64,000 nucleotides of DNA from Sinanaerobacter chloroacetimidivorans (GCF_018128545.1 NZ_JAGSND010000009.1:124001-188000); one strand, 5' to 3'; counted from the stretch's first letter, positions 34,993 through 43,423 are shown. Numbers and translations: made by a program. The notes: a model not told the origin generated them from the sequence alone.

Positions 34993-35035
34993 TTTTGTCC
35001 CTATGGGACTGTGTCTTTTCCAGCTCTCTTTTTTA
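34993..35035 (-). repeat. Right end inverted repeat of the element
   Basis: Complement matches the left end at 15551-15593 at 34 of 43 positions, including 15 consecutive bases around GTCCCATAGGGAC. It lies 29 bp before the stop of the host ATPase gene. Confidence 0.6.
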
Positions 35036-35063
35036 TCATTTTATCACCCTGGGCGGGTTTGTT

Positions 35064-37724
35064 TTATGCTGCCTTCTTTTTCAGATATTTAATCAGTACA
35101 AACAACTCGTGGAACCAAAGCGGAGCCGTTGATAATGCAGTCAAGGACAGCCATTCTTTCAGACTCAATTCAACGGTGCCGAACACCTCTGTAAGCAGGT
35201 GAATTTCCGTCACAAAGATTTGAAGCAGGAAGCCCACCACAAAGGCGATGATCATCATCACATTATTAAAGTGATTAAACTTAAAGATGGACTTGTTTAA
35301 ATTCCGCATTCCCACGGCATTGAACAGCTGTGAGATCGCTAAGGTTGTGAAGGCATAGGTCTGGGAATAGGTATAAACCAACGGATCCTGCATTGCCAGC
35401 TTCAGATTATCCAAAGTGATGGACTGACCTGCATTCAGCAGGACGTTTACCGGTGTTGCCAGAAAAGCGGATAAGGTAATGGTACCGATGACAATACCAA
35501 AGAAAATGGTAATTGCCAAACCGCCCCTTGCAAAAAGGCTTTCCTTTGGATCTCTGGGTGCTTCCTTCATAATTTCCGGATCTCCGGAGTCTACTCCAAG
35601 GGCAAGACCCGGCAGTGAGTCGGTTATGAGATTTACCCATAAGATATGAATCGCTTTTAACGGTGTGGCAAGGCCGGCAATGATGGCGACAAACATGGTC
35701 AGGATCTCGCCAAGGTTGGAAGAAAGCAGGAACAATACGGACTTTTTAATATTGTTATAAATATTTCTTCCTTCTTCTATCGCTTTTTGTATTGTTGCAA
35801 AATTATCATCAGTAAGAACCATATCGGCAGCCCCTTTGGCAACGTCGGTTCCGGTAATTCCCATTGCTACGCCGATATCGGCAGATTTTAGAGATGGAGC
35901 ATCGTTTACGCCGTCTCCGGTCATAGATACGATATGACCATGGGAGCGGAATGCATTGACGATCATAACCTTATTTTCAGGAGAGACTCTTGCAAAGACG
36001 CGGAGTGACGGCACGGCTGCATTGAGATCCTCCTGCGTCATATGGTTCAGCGCATCCCCGGTAATGCATTGATCTTCACGTTCTGCGATACCAAGCTCTT
36101 TGGCTATGGCAAAGGCCGTATCGATATGGTCACCGGTAATCATGATGGTAGTGACCGAGGCCCCTTTAAATATTTCAACTGCATGCTTTGCTTCCGGTCT
36201 TGGCGGATCAATCATACCTACGAGCCCGGCAAATATCAAATCTTCTTCTGCTGCAGAGGAATCATTGAGCTTAACGGCCAGGGCCAATACACGCAACGCA
36301 TAGGTTGCCATTTCCTTGGCAGCTGCTTTTATTTTTTCTTTATCTTTTTCCGTAATGGAACGTATGTCCCCATTGATGATGATCTGCGTACAGTTCTCGA
36401 TGATCCGATCCATGGCGCCTTTTGTGTAAGCGATGGTTTGGTTGGTTTCGTCCTGATGGACGGTGGTCATCATTTTTCTGTCGGAGTCGAAGGCCAGTTC
36501 GTTAATTCTTGGGTTTCTTTCTTCCAAAGCTTTCTTAGAAATATTCAGAGCCGATCCCATGTCCAGGAGCGCAAGTTCGGTAGGATCTCCGATCCGAACC
36601 CCGTCATCTACCGAGGCGTCGGTGCAGAGAACAAAACCTTCGATAAACAATTTATCTTTCTGATAATCCAGTGCCGAAACATCGGATAGCTTTTCGTCCG
36701 CAAATACTTTGGTTACGGTCATCTTATTCTGGGTCAGAGTACCGGTTTTATCGGAACAGACAACACTGACGGAACCTAAGGTTTCCACCGCAGGCAGCTT
36801 CCTGACAATGGTATTTACCTTAACCATTCGCTGAACTCCGAGAGCGAGTACGATGGTGACAACGGCAGGAAGACCTTCCGGAATTGCTGCTACAGCAAGC
36901 GAAATAGCGGTAAGGAGCATTTCCATGACATCTCTTCCCTGAATCAGCGCTACCGCAAATAATGCTACGCACAGTACGATCGCCAATATTCCAAGTAATT
37001 TTCCCAGATCCCCCAGACGTTTTTGAAGGGGTGTCATTTCATCAATGGATTCGTTGATCATCTTGGCTATCTTACCGATTTCCGTTTCCATTCCCGTTTT
37101 GACCACAACACCCTCACCTCGGCCGTAGGCCACACTGGTAGAAAGATATGCCATGTTGATGCGGTCGCCTAACGTGACGTCTCCTTCTGCAATATAGTCG
37201 GCATCCTTTTGAACCGGAACTGATTCTCCGGTGAGAGCGGATTCTTCGACTTTCAGATTCACACTGGATAACAGCCGCAGATCTGCGGGAATGACCCTGC
37301 CTGCTTCCAGCAAAACAATATCACCTTTTACCAATTCAGATGCCTGGATTTCCACAGGCTTGCAGTCTCTTCTTACCAGTGCGGTAGGGCTTGAAAGCTT
37401 TTTTAAAGCCTCCAGAGACTTTTCTGCCTTGGATTCCTGTACCATACCGATGATCGCATTCAATAAAATAACTGCAAGAATGATAACGGCATCGCTGAAT
37501 TCTTTTAAAAAACCGGAAATAATTACGGCTCCAAAGAGGATATAGATCATGGGATCTTTTAACTGGGAGAGGAACATTTGCACCTTTGTCTTCGGTTTTT
37601 TGTCCTGAAATGCATTGGGACCGTCCTGTTCCAAACGTTTTTTTGCCTCTTCTGAAGACAGTCCCTCCTGACTGTTTACGTCCAAATGGGTGAGTACCTC
37701 ACTTATCTGCTGTTGTTCAAACAT
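35064..37724 (-). CDS. P2-type cation-transporting ATPase, probably Mn2+ or Ca2+ export
   Basis: An 886-aa P-type ATPase of the SERCA-like group. Domains: N-terminal cation ATPase segment, TGESVPV actuator loop, PEGLPAVV in M4 (ion site), phosphorylation motif CSDKTGTLTQNKM, KGAMDRI nucleotide site, TGDGVNDAPSLKSADIG hinge, and a C-terminal block of four membrane helices with NLITDSLPGLALG. The start at 37724 has GGAGG 10 nt upstream. An open frame further upstream covers the riboswitch and is not coding. The leader at 37819-37903 looks like a manganese riboswitch, which favours Mn2+ as a physiological substrate. Confidence 0.92.
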   Translation of the reverse strand: MFEQQQISEVLTHLDVNSQEGLSSEEAKKRLEQDGPNAFQDKKPKTKVQMFLSQLKDPMIYILFGAVIISGFLKEFSDAVIILAVILLNAIIGMVQESKAEKSLEALKKLSSPTALVRRDCKPVEIQASELVKGDIVLLEAGRVIPADLRLLSSVNLKVEESALTGESVPVQKDADYIAEGDVTLGDRINMAYLSTSVAYGRGEGVVVKTGMETEIGKIAKMINESIDEMTPLQKRLGDLGKLLGILAIVLCVALFAVALIQGRDVMEMLLTAISLAVAAIPEGLPAVVTIVLALGVQRMVKVNTIVRKLPAVETLGSVSVVCSDKTGTLTQNKMTVTKVFADEKLSDVSALDYQKDKLFIEGFVLCTDASVDDGVRIGDPTELALLDMGSALNISKKALEERNPRINELAFDSDRKMMTTVHQDETNQTIAYTKGAMDRIIENCTQIIINGDIRSITEKDKEKIKAAAKEMATYALRVLALAVKLNDSSAAEEDLIFAGLVGMIDPPRPEAKHAVEIFKGASVTTIMITGDHIDTAFAIAKELGIAEREDQCITGDALNHMTQEDLNAAVPSLRVFARVSPENKVMIVNAFRSHGHIVSMTGDGVNDAPSLKSADIGVAMGITGTDVAKGAADMVLTDDNFATIQKAIEEGRNIYNNIKKSVLFLLSSNLGEILTMFVAIIAGLATPLKAIHILWVNLITDSLPGLALGVDSGDPEIMKEAPRDPKESLFARGGLAITIFFGIVIGTITLSAFLATPVNVLLNAGQSITLDNLKLAMQDPLVYTYSQTYAFTTLAISQLFNAVGMRNLNKSIFKFNHFNNVMMIIAFVVGFLLQIFVTEIHLLTEVFGTVELSLKEWLSLTALSTAPLWFHELFVLIKYLKKKAA

Positions 37725-37765
37725 ATTACATCTTACCTCCATTATGTACAGCTTTCCTTGATGGT

Positions 37766-37832
37766 CGAAAAAAAACAAGACCTTAAACATAACATTTGCA
37801 GAAAGCTGAAAAATTATGCTAAAAGTCTTGTT
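37766..37832 (-). terminator. Terminator of the ATPase leader
   Basis: On the minus strand AACAAGACTTTTA pairs with TTAAGGTCTTGTT across a 31-nt loop segment, followed by a run of T. The 5' arm overlaps the closing helix of the aptamer, so the two structures exclude each other. Confidence 0.75.
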
Positions 37833-37903
37833 ACCTGACGGGTTTATGACCAGACACTTTTGTGCCGATTGTTGATACATAAACTTAAAACTACTCCCTT
37901 TTA
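37819..37903 (-). promoter_or_regulatory. yybP-ykoY (manganese) riboswitch-like aptamer
   Basis: Minus-strand leader of the ATPase. It opens with AAAAGGGAGTAG and closes with AACAAGACTTTTAG, matching the conserved 5' GGGGAGUAG and 3' CAAGACCUUU ends of the family. Inside are a GTTTATG/CATAAAC stem and a small hairpin. The 3' end can instead form the terminator at 37766-37832, so ligand binding should turn the gene on. In this family manganese is the known ligand and P-type ATPases are known targets. The internal loops match only partly. Confidence 0.68.
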
Positions 37904-37911
37904 TTGGAATT

Positions 37912-37940
37912 ATTGTAATGGAAAAATTAACAGTTGTCAA
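37912..37940 (-). promoter_or_regulatory. Promoter of the ATPase gene
   Basis: Minus strand TTGACA, 17-bp spacer, TACAAT. The -35 box overlaps that of the divergent yerC promoter. Confidence 0.8.
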
Positions 37941-37962
37941 GGTAAATAGAGAATGTTATAAT
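37934..37962 (+). promoter_or_regulatory. Promoter of the yerC gene
   Basis: TTGTCA, 17-bp spacer, TATAAT. It shares its -35 bases with the minus-strand ATPase promoter. Confidence 0.78.
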
Positions 37963-38056
37963 TATACTGTAAAGTGATAAAGTATTAAAGTCGCATGAAA
38001 AGGCAAAAATAATCATTACATGATTTAACGAAAGAATAATAGAGAGGGTTATTTGG

Positions 38057-38353
38057 ATGGGTTACGAATCAAAATTCAAAAGCGCAGAGGTAGATGAATT
38101 TTTCAAAGCGATTCTGGCGTTGGAAACAACAGAGGATTGTTATCGTTTTTTCGAAGACATCTGCACCATTAACGAACTGCATGCCATTTCTCAAAGGCTT
38201 CAGGTAGCAAAGCTCCTCTCGGAGCATAAAACCTATAATGAAATAGAAGAAATCACAAAAGCCAGTACCGCAACCATCAGCAGGGTCAATAAATGTCTTG
38301 TCTATGGCGCGGATGGATATAAGATGATACTGGAAAGACTGCAATCAAAATAG
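38057..38353 (+). CDS. yerC: YerC/TrpR-like DNA-binding protein
   Basis: A 98-aa helical protein of the TrpR superfamily: LTTEDCYRFFEDICTINEL-like N-terminal helices and a helix-turn-helix KTYNEIEEITKASTATISRVNKCL, as in B. subtilis YerC. It probably is a small transcriptional regulator with unknown effector. GAGAGGG site upstream and a strong terminator downstream make it a single-gene unit. Confidence 0.85.
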   Translation: MGYESKFKSAEVDEFFKAILALETTEDCYRFFEDICTINELHAISQRLQVAKLLSEHKTYNEIEEITKASTATISRVNKCLVYGADGYKMILERLQSK

Positions 38354-38356
38354 CGG

Positions 38357-38381
38357 AAGTGGCGCCAGCCACTTTTTTTTT
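38357..38381 (+). terminator. Terminator after yerC
   Basis: AAGTGGC-GCCA-GCCACTT, 7-bp stem with a 4-nt loop and eight or more T residues. Confidence 0.88.
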
Positions 38382-38384
38382 ATC

Positions 38385-38413
38385 TTTACAGTAAAGTGAT
38401 TTTATAATAAAAT
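38385..38413 (+). promoter_or_regulatory. Promoter of the sodium:solute symporter gene
   Basis: TTTACA, 17-bp spacer, TAAAAT. A perfect CTTTAC-A-GTAAAG palindrome (38384-38396) covers the -35 box and could be an operator. Confidence 0.6.
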
Positions 38414-38468
38414 ATTAGCGTAGGGTGTGTTCAGCACACAAAGTAGTTTTGAAGGAAGGTATTATATT

Positions 38469-39986
38469 ATGACTCAGATTATTGCAACGATTACTTTGGT
38501 AGTTTTTGTAGTTGTGATGTTGCTTGTGGGCATTTACAGTACAAAAAAGGCAGGGACAGTTGAAGGATTTTTATTGGGCGGTAGAAATATAGGGCCATGG
38601 ATTTCCGCATTTGCGTACGGAACCACCTATTTTTCAGCCGTCATTTTTATTGGTTATGCAGGCATGTTCGGATGGAACATCGGAATGGGCAGCATGTGGA
38701 TCGGAGTAGGAAACGCCGTTATCGGCTGTCTTTTGGCTTGGATTTTTCTGGCAAAGCGTACGAGACGCATGACGAGAACTTTAGATTCCAGAACCATGCC
38801 GGAATTCTTTTCTGCACGATATGACAGCAAAGGAATGAAATTATACGCTGCCGCTATTATCTTCCTGTTTTTAGTTCCCTATGCTGCAGGCGTATACAAA
38901 GGCCTGGGGACTCTGTTCAGCGCAATTTTTGTGGGAGCTTCGCCCGTTACCTGTATGCTCATCGTAGCGGTACTGACTGGGATTTATCTGGTGCTGGGAG
39001 GTTATGTGGCTACGGCAACCAACGATTTCATACAGGGGATAATCATGATTTTCGGTATTGTTGCTATGGTTATGATCCTTGTTACAAGACCGGAGGCAGG
39101 CGGATTTTCCGCTGCTTTTGAAAAATTATCTGCCATTGATCCGCAGCTTGTAGATTTTACAGGCGGAAAGAGCACTAGCTTCCTGATTACAAATATCTGC
39201 CTTACCAGCTTTGGCGTTTGGGGTTTGCCGCAGATGGTTCATAAATACTACGCAATCAAAGATGAAAGCAGCATTAAGATCGCCACCATTGTATCAACCT
39301 TGTTTGCTGTTTTTATCGGATGCGGAGCCTATTTTACCGGGTCTTTATCCAGACTTTTTATCCCTGCAGACGCCAATGGAGCGCCTGATGTGGCAGGAGG
39401 ATTTGACGGAGTCATCCCAAGCCTGCTCATGAAGGCTCTGACCGAGAATATTTTTTCAACCATAGTACTGAGCGTGATTATGCTGCTTCTTCTATCAGCA
39501 TCCATGTCGACGCTGTCATCTATCGTTCTTTCTTCCAGTTCGGCAGTATCCATTGACTTCGTTCAGGAAGTGCATCCTGGAATTCGGCCTAAAAGTCAGG
39601 TGATCCTCATGAGGGTTTTATGCCTGATCTTCATCGCGATGTCCTTTACTTTTGCCACGGTTAACATTTCATTCATCGTAAATCTCATGTCCTTTTCCTG
39701 GGGCGTTGTGGCAGGTTCCTTTATCGGACCGTTTCTATGGGGTCTATACTCCAAGAAAATCACCAAAGTGGGTGCCTGGGCAGGTATGTTGTCCGGTATC
39801 ATCGTAGTCGGGGGCTTGTTGACGTATCACAGCATGTCTGTGGGATTTGATGCAGCCAAATCAATGGCGCCGATTTTTGGAGTCAGTGCCATGGCAGTCT
39901 CAGTGATCGTGGTTCCTGTGGTGAGCAGCTTTACAAAGAAATTTTCAGCTGAACATAATGAGAAAGTATTCCGTTTAACTGCCTAG
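38469..39986 (+). CDS. Sodium:solute symporter (SSS family)
   Basis: Integral membrane protein of 505 aa with about 13 hydrophobic helices. Family features: TVEGFLLGGRNIGPW, YGTTYFSAVIFIGYAG, RTLDSRTMPEFFSARYDS, and the FGVWGLPQMVHKYYAIKDE region of PutP/PanF-like sodium symporters. It imports a small organic solute with Na+; the substrate is not deducible. The ATG at 38469 has AAGGAAGG upstream; the longer open frame to 38427 lacks a site. Confidence 0.88.
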   Translation: MTQIIATITLVVFVVVMLLVGIYSTKKAGTVEGFLLGGRNIGPWISAFAYGTTYFSAVIFIGYAGMFGWNIGMGSMWIGVGNAVIGCLLAWIFLAKRTRRMTRTLDSRTMPEFFSARYDSKGMKLYAAAIIFLFLVPYAAGVYKGLGTLFSAIFVGASPVTCMLIVAVLTGIYLVLGGYVATATNDFIQGIIMIFGIVAMVMILVTRPEAGGFSAAFEKLSAIDPQLVDFTGGKSTSFLITNICLTSFGVWGLPQMVHKYYAIKDESSIKIATIVSTLFAVFIGCGAYFTGSLSRLFIPADANGAPDVAGGFDGVIPSLLMKALTENIFSTIVLSVIMLLLLSASMSTLSSIVLSSSSAVSIDFVQEVHPGIRPKSQVILMRVLCLIFIAMSFTFATVNISFIVNLMSFSWGVVAGSFIGPFLWGLYSKKITKVGAWAGMLSGIIVVGGLLTYHSMSVGFDAAKSMAPIFGVSAMAVSVIVVPVVSSFTKKFSAEHNEKVFRLTA

Positions 39987-40035
39987 CATACGGTGTACCT
40001 TCCAGCAGGGTTATGGAAAGAAGGTGTTGATAAAA

Positions 40036-40614
40036 ATGAAGATCGTATGCTTGGGGGACAGCCTCACTTTTGGATATGGAGTCCACCCGAGGGAAAACTG
40101 GATCAACTTATTGAATAAAGCAAATCATCATGAATTTATTAATAAAGGAATCAATGGTGATACCACAGGAGGTATGCTGAGCCGGTTTCAAAAGGATGTT
40201 GTGGAGGAAAAACCTGCTTCTGTATTCCTCATGGGAGGTTTGAATGATTTTATTACCGGCGGGGATTTAGGAATGGTGAAATCCAACCTGATGGCGATGG
40301 TGCATCAGGCGCATCATAACGGAATCCGGCCGATTGTGGGGATTCCTTTTACGGGAGATCCGGCCAAGATCCGGGAGGACTGGAGAAAACTCACTGATTT
40401 TGAGTCGGTAAAGGAGCTTGCTTCTGCTTACCGGGAATGGATTTTGTTATTCTGCAGTGTGTTTCAGGTATCCTGCATTGATCTGTTTGATATTTTCACC
40501 GATGAATATGCTGCCGCAGATGACAGGGAATATTTCCTGGACGGACTCCATCCTAATTCCAGCGGACAGAAAATCATCGCAGATAAAATAGGAAAGTTCT
40601 TTATCATATCCTAG
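40036..40614 (+). CDS. SGNH/GDSL-type esterase
   Basis: A 192-aa hydrolase with the four SGNH blocks: GDSLTFGYGV (nucleophile serine), GINGDTTGGM (glycine), GGLNDFITGG (asparagine) and DGLHPNSSG (Asp-x-x-His). It probably is an intracellular acyl esterase or lysophospholipase, as there is no signal peptide. AAGAAGG lies upstream; the GTG (40024) and TTG (40027) codons are too close to it. Confidence 0.87.
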   Translation: MKIVCLGDSLTFGYGVHPRENWINLLNKANHHEFINKGINGDTTGGMLSRFQKDVVEEKPASVFLMGGLNDFITGGDLGMVKSNLMAMVHQAHHNGIRPIVGIPFTGDPAKIREDWRKLTDFESVKELASAYREWILLFCSVFQVSCIDLFDIFTDEYAAADDREYFLDGLHPNSSGQKIIADKIGKFFIIS

Positions 40615-40664
40615 ACCATATCCCGGACTAATATCCTAGACCATATCCCGGACCAATATCCTGG
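40606..40664. repeat. 25-bp tandem repeat at the end of the esterase gene
   Basis: Two copies (40606-40630 and 40631-40655), 24 of 25 identical, plus a partial third. The esterase stop codon lies in the first copy. Confidence 0.8.
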
Positions 40665-40686
40665 CTTTCACAGCTGGGATTTTTTA
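40658..40686 (+). terminator. Terminator after the esterase gene
   Basis: ATCCTGGCT / AGCTGGGAT (two wobble pairs), 5-nt loop, then TTTTT. Confidence 0.75.
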
Positions 40687-40751
40687 TTTTGCAGGAGCAT
40701 TTACTTTGATACTGTCCGCCAATGTCCATTCATAAAAATTATTTCTAATGG

Positions 40752-40805
40752 TTGACAAAAGTACTTTTATCGCATATCATAAACATATGAACAATTATTC
40801 ATATG
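40752..40805 (+). promoter_or_regulatory. Promoter with CadC/SmtB-type operator
   Basis: TTGACA, 17-bp spacer, TATCAT, followed by the perfect palindrome CATATGAA-6 nt-TTCATATG (40784-40805). The dyad has the form of operators used by the ArsR/SmtB family and covers the transcription start. Confidence 0.85.
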
Positions 40806-40849
40806 TTTCATATCTATAATCAGAAGATCATTTACAGAGGGGGATCGTA

Positions 40850-41218
40850 ATGAAAAAAATAAATGATGAAGCACCAAAATGTGATTGCAACGTGATCCAT
40901 CAGGATGTGGTTGATCAAGTAAAAGAGCAGCTTCCGGATTGGGGCAGCTTGTATGCCTTGTCAGAGCTTTTTAAAAGCTTTGCAGATCAAACCAGATTGA
41001 AAATTTTATTTGCATTGTCAACGCAAGAGATGTGCGTCTGTGATTTGGCTGCCTTGCTCGATATGACCCAGTCGGCTGTCTCTCATCAGCTGCGGGTATT
41101 GCGCAACGTGAGACTGGTTAAGTATCACAAGCAAGGCAAGATTGTTTATTACTCATTGGATGATGATCACGTAAATGCTATTTTCAAACAGGGATTGGAG
41201 CACGTGGCACATCGATAA
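40850..41218 (+). CDS. ArsR/SmtB-family metal-sensing repressor (CadC-like)
   Basis: A 122-aa repressor that leaves its operator on binding Cd, Pb or Zn. It has an N-terminal cysteine pair (KCDCN), the metal-binding CVCDLA in the recognition-helix region as in CadC, the winged helix DMTQSAVSHQLRVLR, and a C-terminal zinc site (DDDHVNAIFKQGLEHV). It is followed at 35 nt by the metal ATPase and preceded by the palindromic operator, so it controls both itself and the pump. Confidence 0.92.
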   Translation: MKKINDEAPKCDCNVIHQDVVDQVKEQLPDWGSLYALSELFKSFADQTRLKILFALSTQEMCVCDLAALLDMTQSAVSHQLRVLRNVRLVKYHKQGKIVYYSLDDDHVNAIFKQGLEHVAHR

Positions 41219-41253
41219 AGCTGCCGAAATGAAATTGACGAGGAGGAATGAAA

Positions 41254-43344
41254 ATGAGCAATTACTATTCTAAAAAAAATGATCTCGCATCCGAACAAGC
41301 GTCATGTACCTGCGACATCATACATAATCAGCATCAACAATCCTGCTGCGGACAGGACCAAAGTCATGACACCAAGCAATCCTGCTGCGGTCAGGAATCG
41401 GTGAAAGACGATTGCGGCTCCGACGGCTGCTGCTGCGGGGGAGACCATGAACATGCAGGTGAAGAATTAACATCAAAGAGTTTCCTTGCGGGGATTGTCT
41501 TATTTATTCTCAGCCTGGTCTTGGGTGCATTTGAATTTCAGGGAAATAGCTATTTACAGACAGCCGGATTTCTTATTGCTTATCTGCTTGTAGGGAAAAG
41601 CGTACTGTTTACTGCGGGAAAAAATATTGCAAAAGGTGAAATCTTTGATGAAAATTTTTTAATGGCCATTGCCAGCATCGGTGCATTCACCATTGGCGAA
41701 TATCCGGAAGCCGTTGCCGTTATGCTATTTTATCAGGTAGGAGAATACATGCAAGGCAGGGCTGTGGCCCGTTCTAAAAAATCTATTGCCCAGCTGATGG
41801 ATATCAGGCCGGATACGGCGAACAGAAAAACGGATCAGGGTATTGAAGAAGTGGCTGCAGAGCTGGTTCGAGCAGGAGACATTATTGTCATTAAGCCGGG
41901 GGAAAAGGTTCCTCTGGACGGAGAAGTGATTCAGGGAAATTCAACCATGGACACAAAGGCGTTGACTGGGGAATCCATACCCCAGGACGTTATGACCGGT
42001 TCAAAGGTTTTATCCGGTTCTATTAACGGCCAGGGTCTGCTTACAGTGCGAGTGTTGAAGGAGTTTTCAGAATCAACAGTTTCAAAAATCATAGAACTGG
42101 TGCAAAACGCCAGCAGTAAAAAAGCAAAGACAGAAAATTTTATAACCAAGTTTGCCCGATATTATACACCGGCAGTGGTGGGCATTGCAGCGGCTTTGGC
42201 GCTGATTCCGCCTTTTGTGCTCGGCCTTGGCAGTTTTTCGGAATGGCTTTACAGAGCCTTGGTATTTCTGGTCATTTCCTGTCCCTGTGCACTGGTAATT
42301 TCCATCCCCTTGGGCTTTTTCGGAGGAATCGGAGCGGCTTCCTCAAAGGGAATATTGATTAAAGGAAGCAACTATCTGGAAGCATTGAATTCTGTAGATG
42401 CAGTGGTTTTTGATAAGACCGGCACTCTGACAGACGGCATTTTCCGGGTGGCCAAGATTCTTGACAGCCCGGAATTTACAAAGGAGCAGGTGTTGAAATT
42501 TGCGGCTTATGCGGAAAATCATTCCACACATCCTATTGCCGTTTCCATTCAAAAAATGTTTGAAGAAAAATCAGGCAATCAGATCGATGAAAACAGGATA
42601 TCCGATATTAGGGAACGGCCGGGTTTTGGCATTCAGGTCCAGATGGACGGTAAACAGATATTGGCCGGAAATGCCCGGCTCATGACGGAAGCGGGAATTG
42701 CAGTAAATGAGGTTCAGGAGGCAGGCTCTATCGTCTATATTGCTGTAGACCATGCTTATGCAGGTGCCATTGTTATAGCGGATGAAGCAAAGAAGGATAG
42801 CAAAGCCGCAGTAAAGGGGCTAAGAAATCTTGGCATCGGGCTTATCGCCATGCTTACCGGCGACAGCAGGCGAATCGGCGATAAAATCGGCAAGGAATTG
42901 GAAATCGGAGAAACTTATTCAGAACTGCTGCCGCATCAGAAGGTGGAGATACTGGAAAGGCTGATGCTGGAAAACAAAAAGAAGAATCCTTCCAGAAAGC
43001 CGGGGAATGTGCTCTTTGTCGGTGACGGCATCAACGATGCACCGGTACTTGCGAGAGCCGACATAGGCGTGGCCATGGGAGGTGTTGGTTCAGATGCAGC
43101 TATTGAAGCTGCTGACATTGTCATTATGAATGACGAACCCTCAAAGATTATTACGGCAATCCAAATTGCCAGAAAAACCAGGAAAATTGTATGGCAGAAT
43201 ATTGCACTGGCCTTAGGGGTAAAAGGGATTGTTCTGATCCTTGGAGCCTTCGGGATTGCTACCATGTGGGAAGCGGTATTTGCCGATGTAGGAGTTGCTC
43301 TGTTGGCGGTTGCAAACTCTGTAAGAGCAGGAAAAATTAGTTAA
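41254..43344 (+). CDS. cadA: Zn/Cd/Pb-exporting P1B-type ATPase
   Basis: A 696-aa heavy-metal ATPase: LTGESIP, the transmembrane metal site SCPCALVIS, phosphorylation motif DKTGTLTDG, the HP locus (HSTHPIA) and GDGINDAPVLARADIG. In place of a folded HMA domain the N-terminus (residues 1-70) is a Cys/His-rich tail with two QSCCGQ units, CCCGGDHEH and a CTCD motif. The ATG at 41254 has GGAGG 7 nt upstream; one at 41248 is too close. Cotranscribed with the repressor gene. Confidence 0.92.
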   Translation: MSNYYSKKNDLASEQASCTCDIIHNQHQQSCCGQDQSHDTKQSCCGQESVKDDCGSDGCCCGGDHEHAGEELTSKSFLAGIVLFILSLVLGAFEFQGNSYLQTAGFLIAYLLVGKSVLFTAGKNIAKGEIFDENFLMAIASIGAFTIGEYPEAVAVMLFYQVGEYMQGRAVARSKKSIAQLMDIRPDTANRKTDQGIEEVAAELVRAGDIIVIKPGEKVPLDGEVIQGNSTMDTKALTGESIPQDVMTGSKVLSGSINGQGLLTVRVLKEFSESTVSKIIELVQNASSKKAKTENFITKFARYYTPAVVGIAAALALIPPFVLGLGSFSEWLYRALVFLVISCPCALVISIPLGFFGGIGAASSKGILIKGSNYLEALNSVDAVVFDKTGTLTDGIFRVAKILDSPEFTKEQVLKFAAYAENHSTHPIAVSIQKMFEEKSGNQIDENRISDIRERPGFGIQVQMDGKQILAGNARLMTEAGIAVNEVQEAGSIVYIAVDHAYAGAIVIADEAKKDSKAAVKGLRNLGIGLIAMLTGDSRRIGDKIGKELEIGETYSELLPHQKVEILERLMLENKKKNPSRKPGNVLFVGDGINDAPVLARADIGVAMGGVGSDAAIEAADIVIMNDEPSKIITAIQIARKTRKIVWQNIALALGVKGIVLILGAFGIATMWEAVFADVGVALLAVANSVRAGKIS

Positions 43345-43396
43345 AGTTAGATTGTTTTTTAAAATGGGTCTGTGAAAATAGCTGAAATCCATGTAT

Positions 43397-43423
43397 AATA
43401 ACTGTATTTCAGTTATTTTTTAT
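43397..43423 (+). terminator. Terminator after cadA
   Basis: AATAACTG-TATTT-CAGTTATT, 8-bp perfect stem, then TTTTTAT. Confidence 0.8.

Larger units (their letters stand above)
15551..35035. mobile_element. Integrated mobilizable element (about 19.5 kb) with large serine recombinase
   Basis: Bounded by imperfect inverted repeats: 15551-15593 and the complement of 34993-35035 agree at 34 of 43 positions, with a shared 15-bp core AGTCCCATAGGGACA and a shared AAAAAAGAGA outer end. Just inside the left repeat is a TndX/TnpX-like recombinase, then a TnpW-like gene, relaxase, MobC and a RepA-like ATPase. The interior is patchy: an IS3 copy, an IS110 relic, truncated genes and a GC-richer cargo. 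Host genes on either side (aminotransferase, cation ATPase) are intact. The exact crossover bases are not resolved, and no target duplication was found. Confidence 0.6.

Noticed and set aside
36042..36689. Plus-strand frame inside the cation ATPase gene
   Set aside because: Rich in His, Cys and Phe without a recognisable domain; a shadow of the ATPase coding strand.
37725..37940. Open frame extending the cation ATPase 72 codons upstream
   Set aside because: It covers the promoter, the riboswitch-like leader and the terminator, and the added residues do not look like a P-type ATPase. The GGAGG before 37724 gives a better start.
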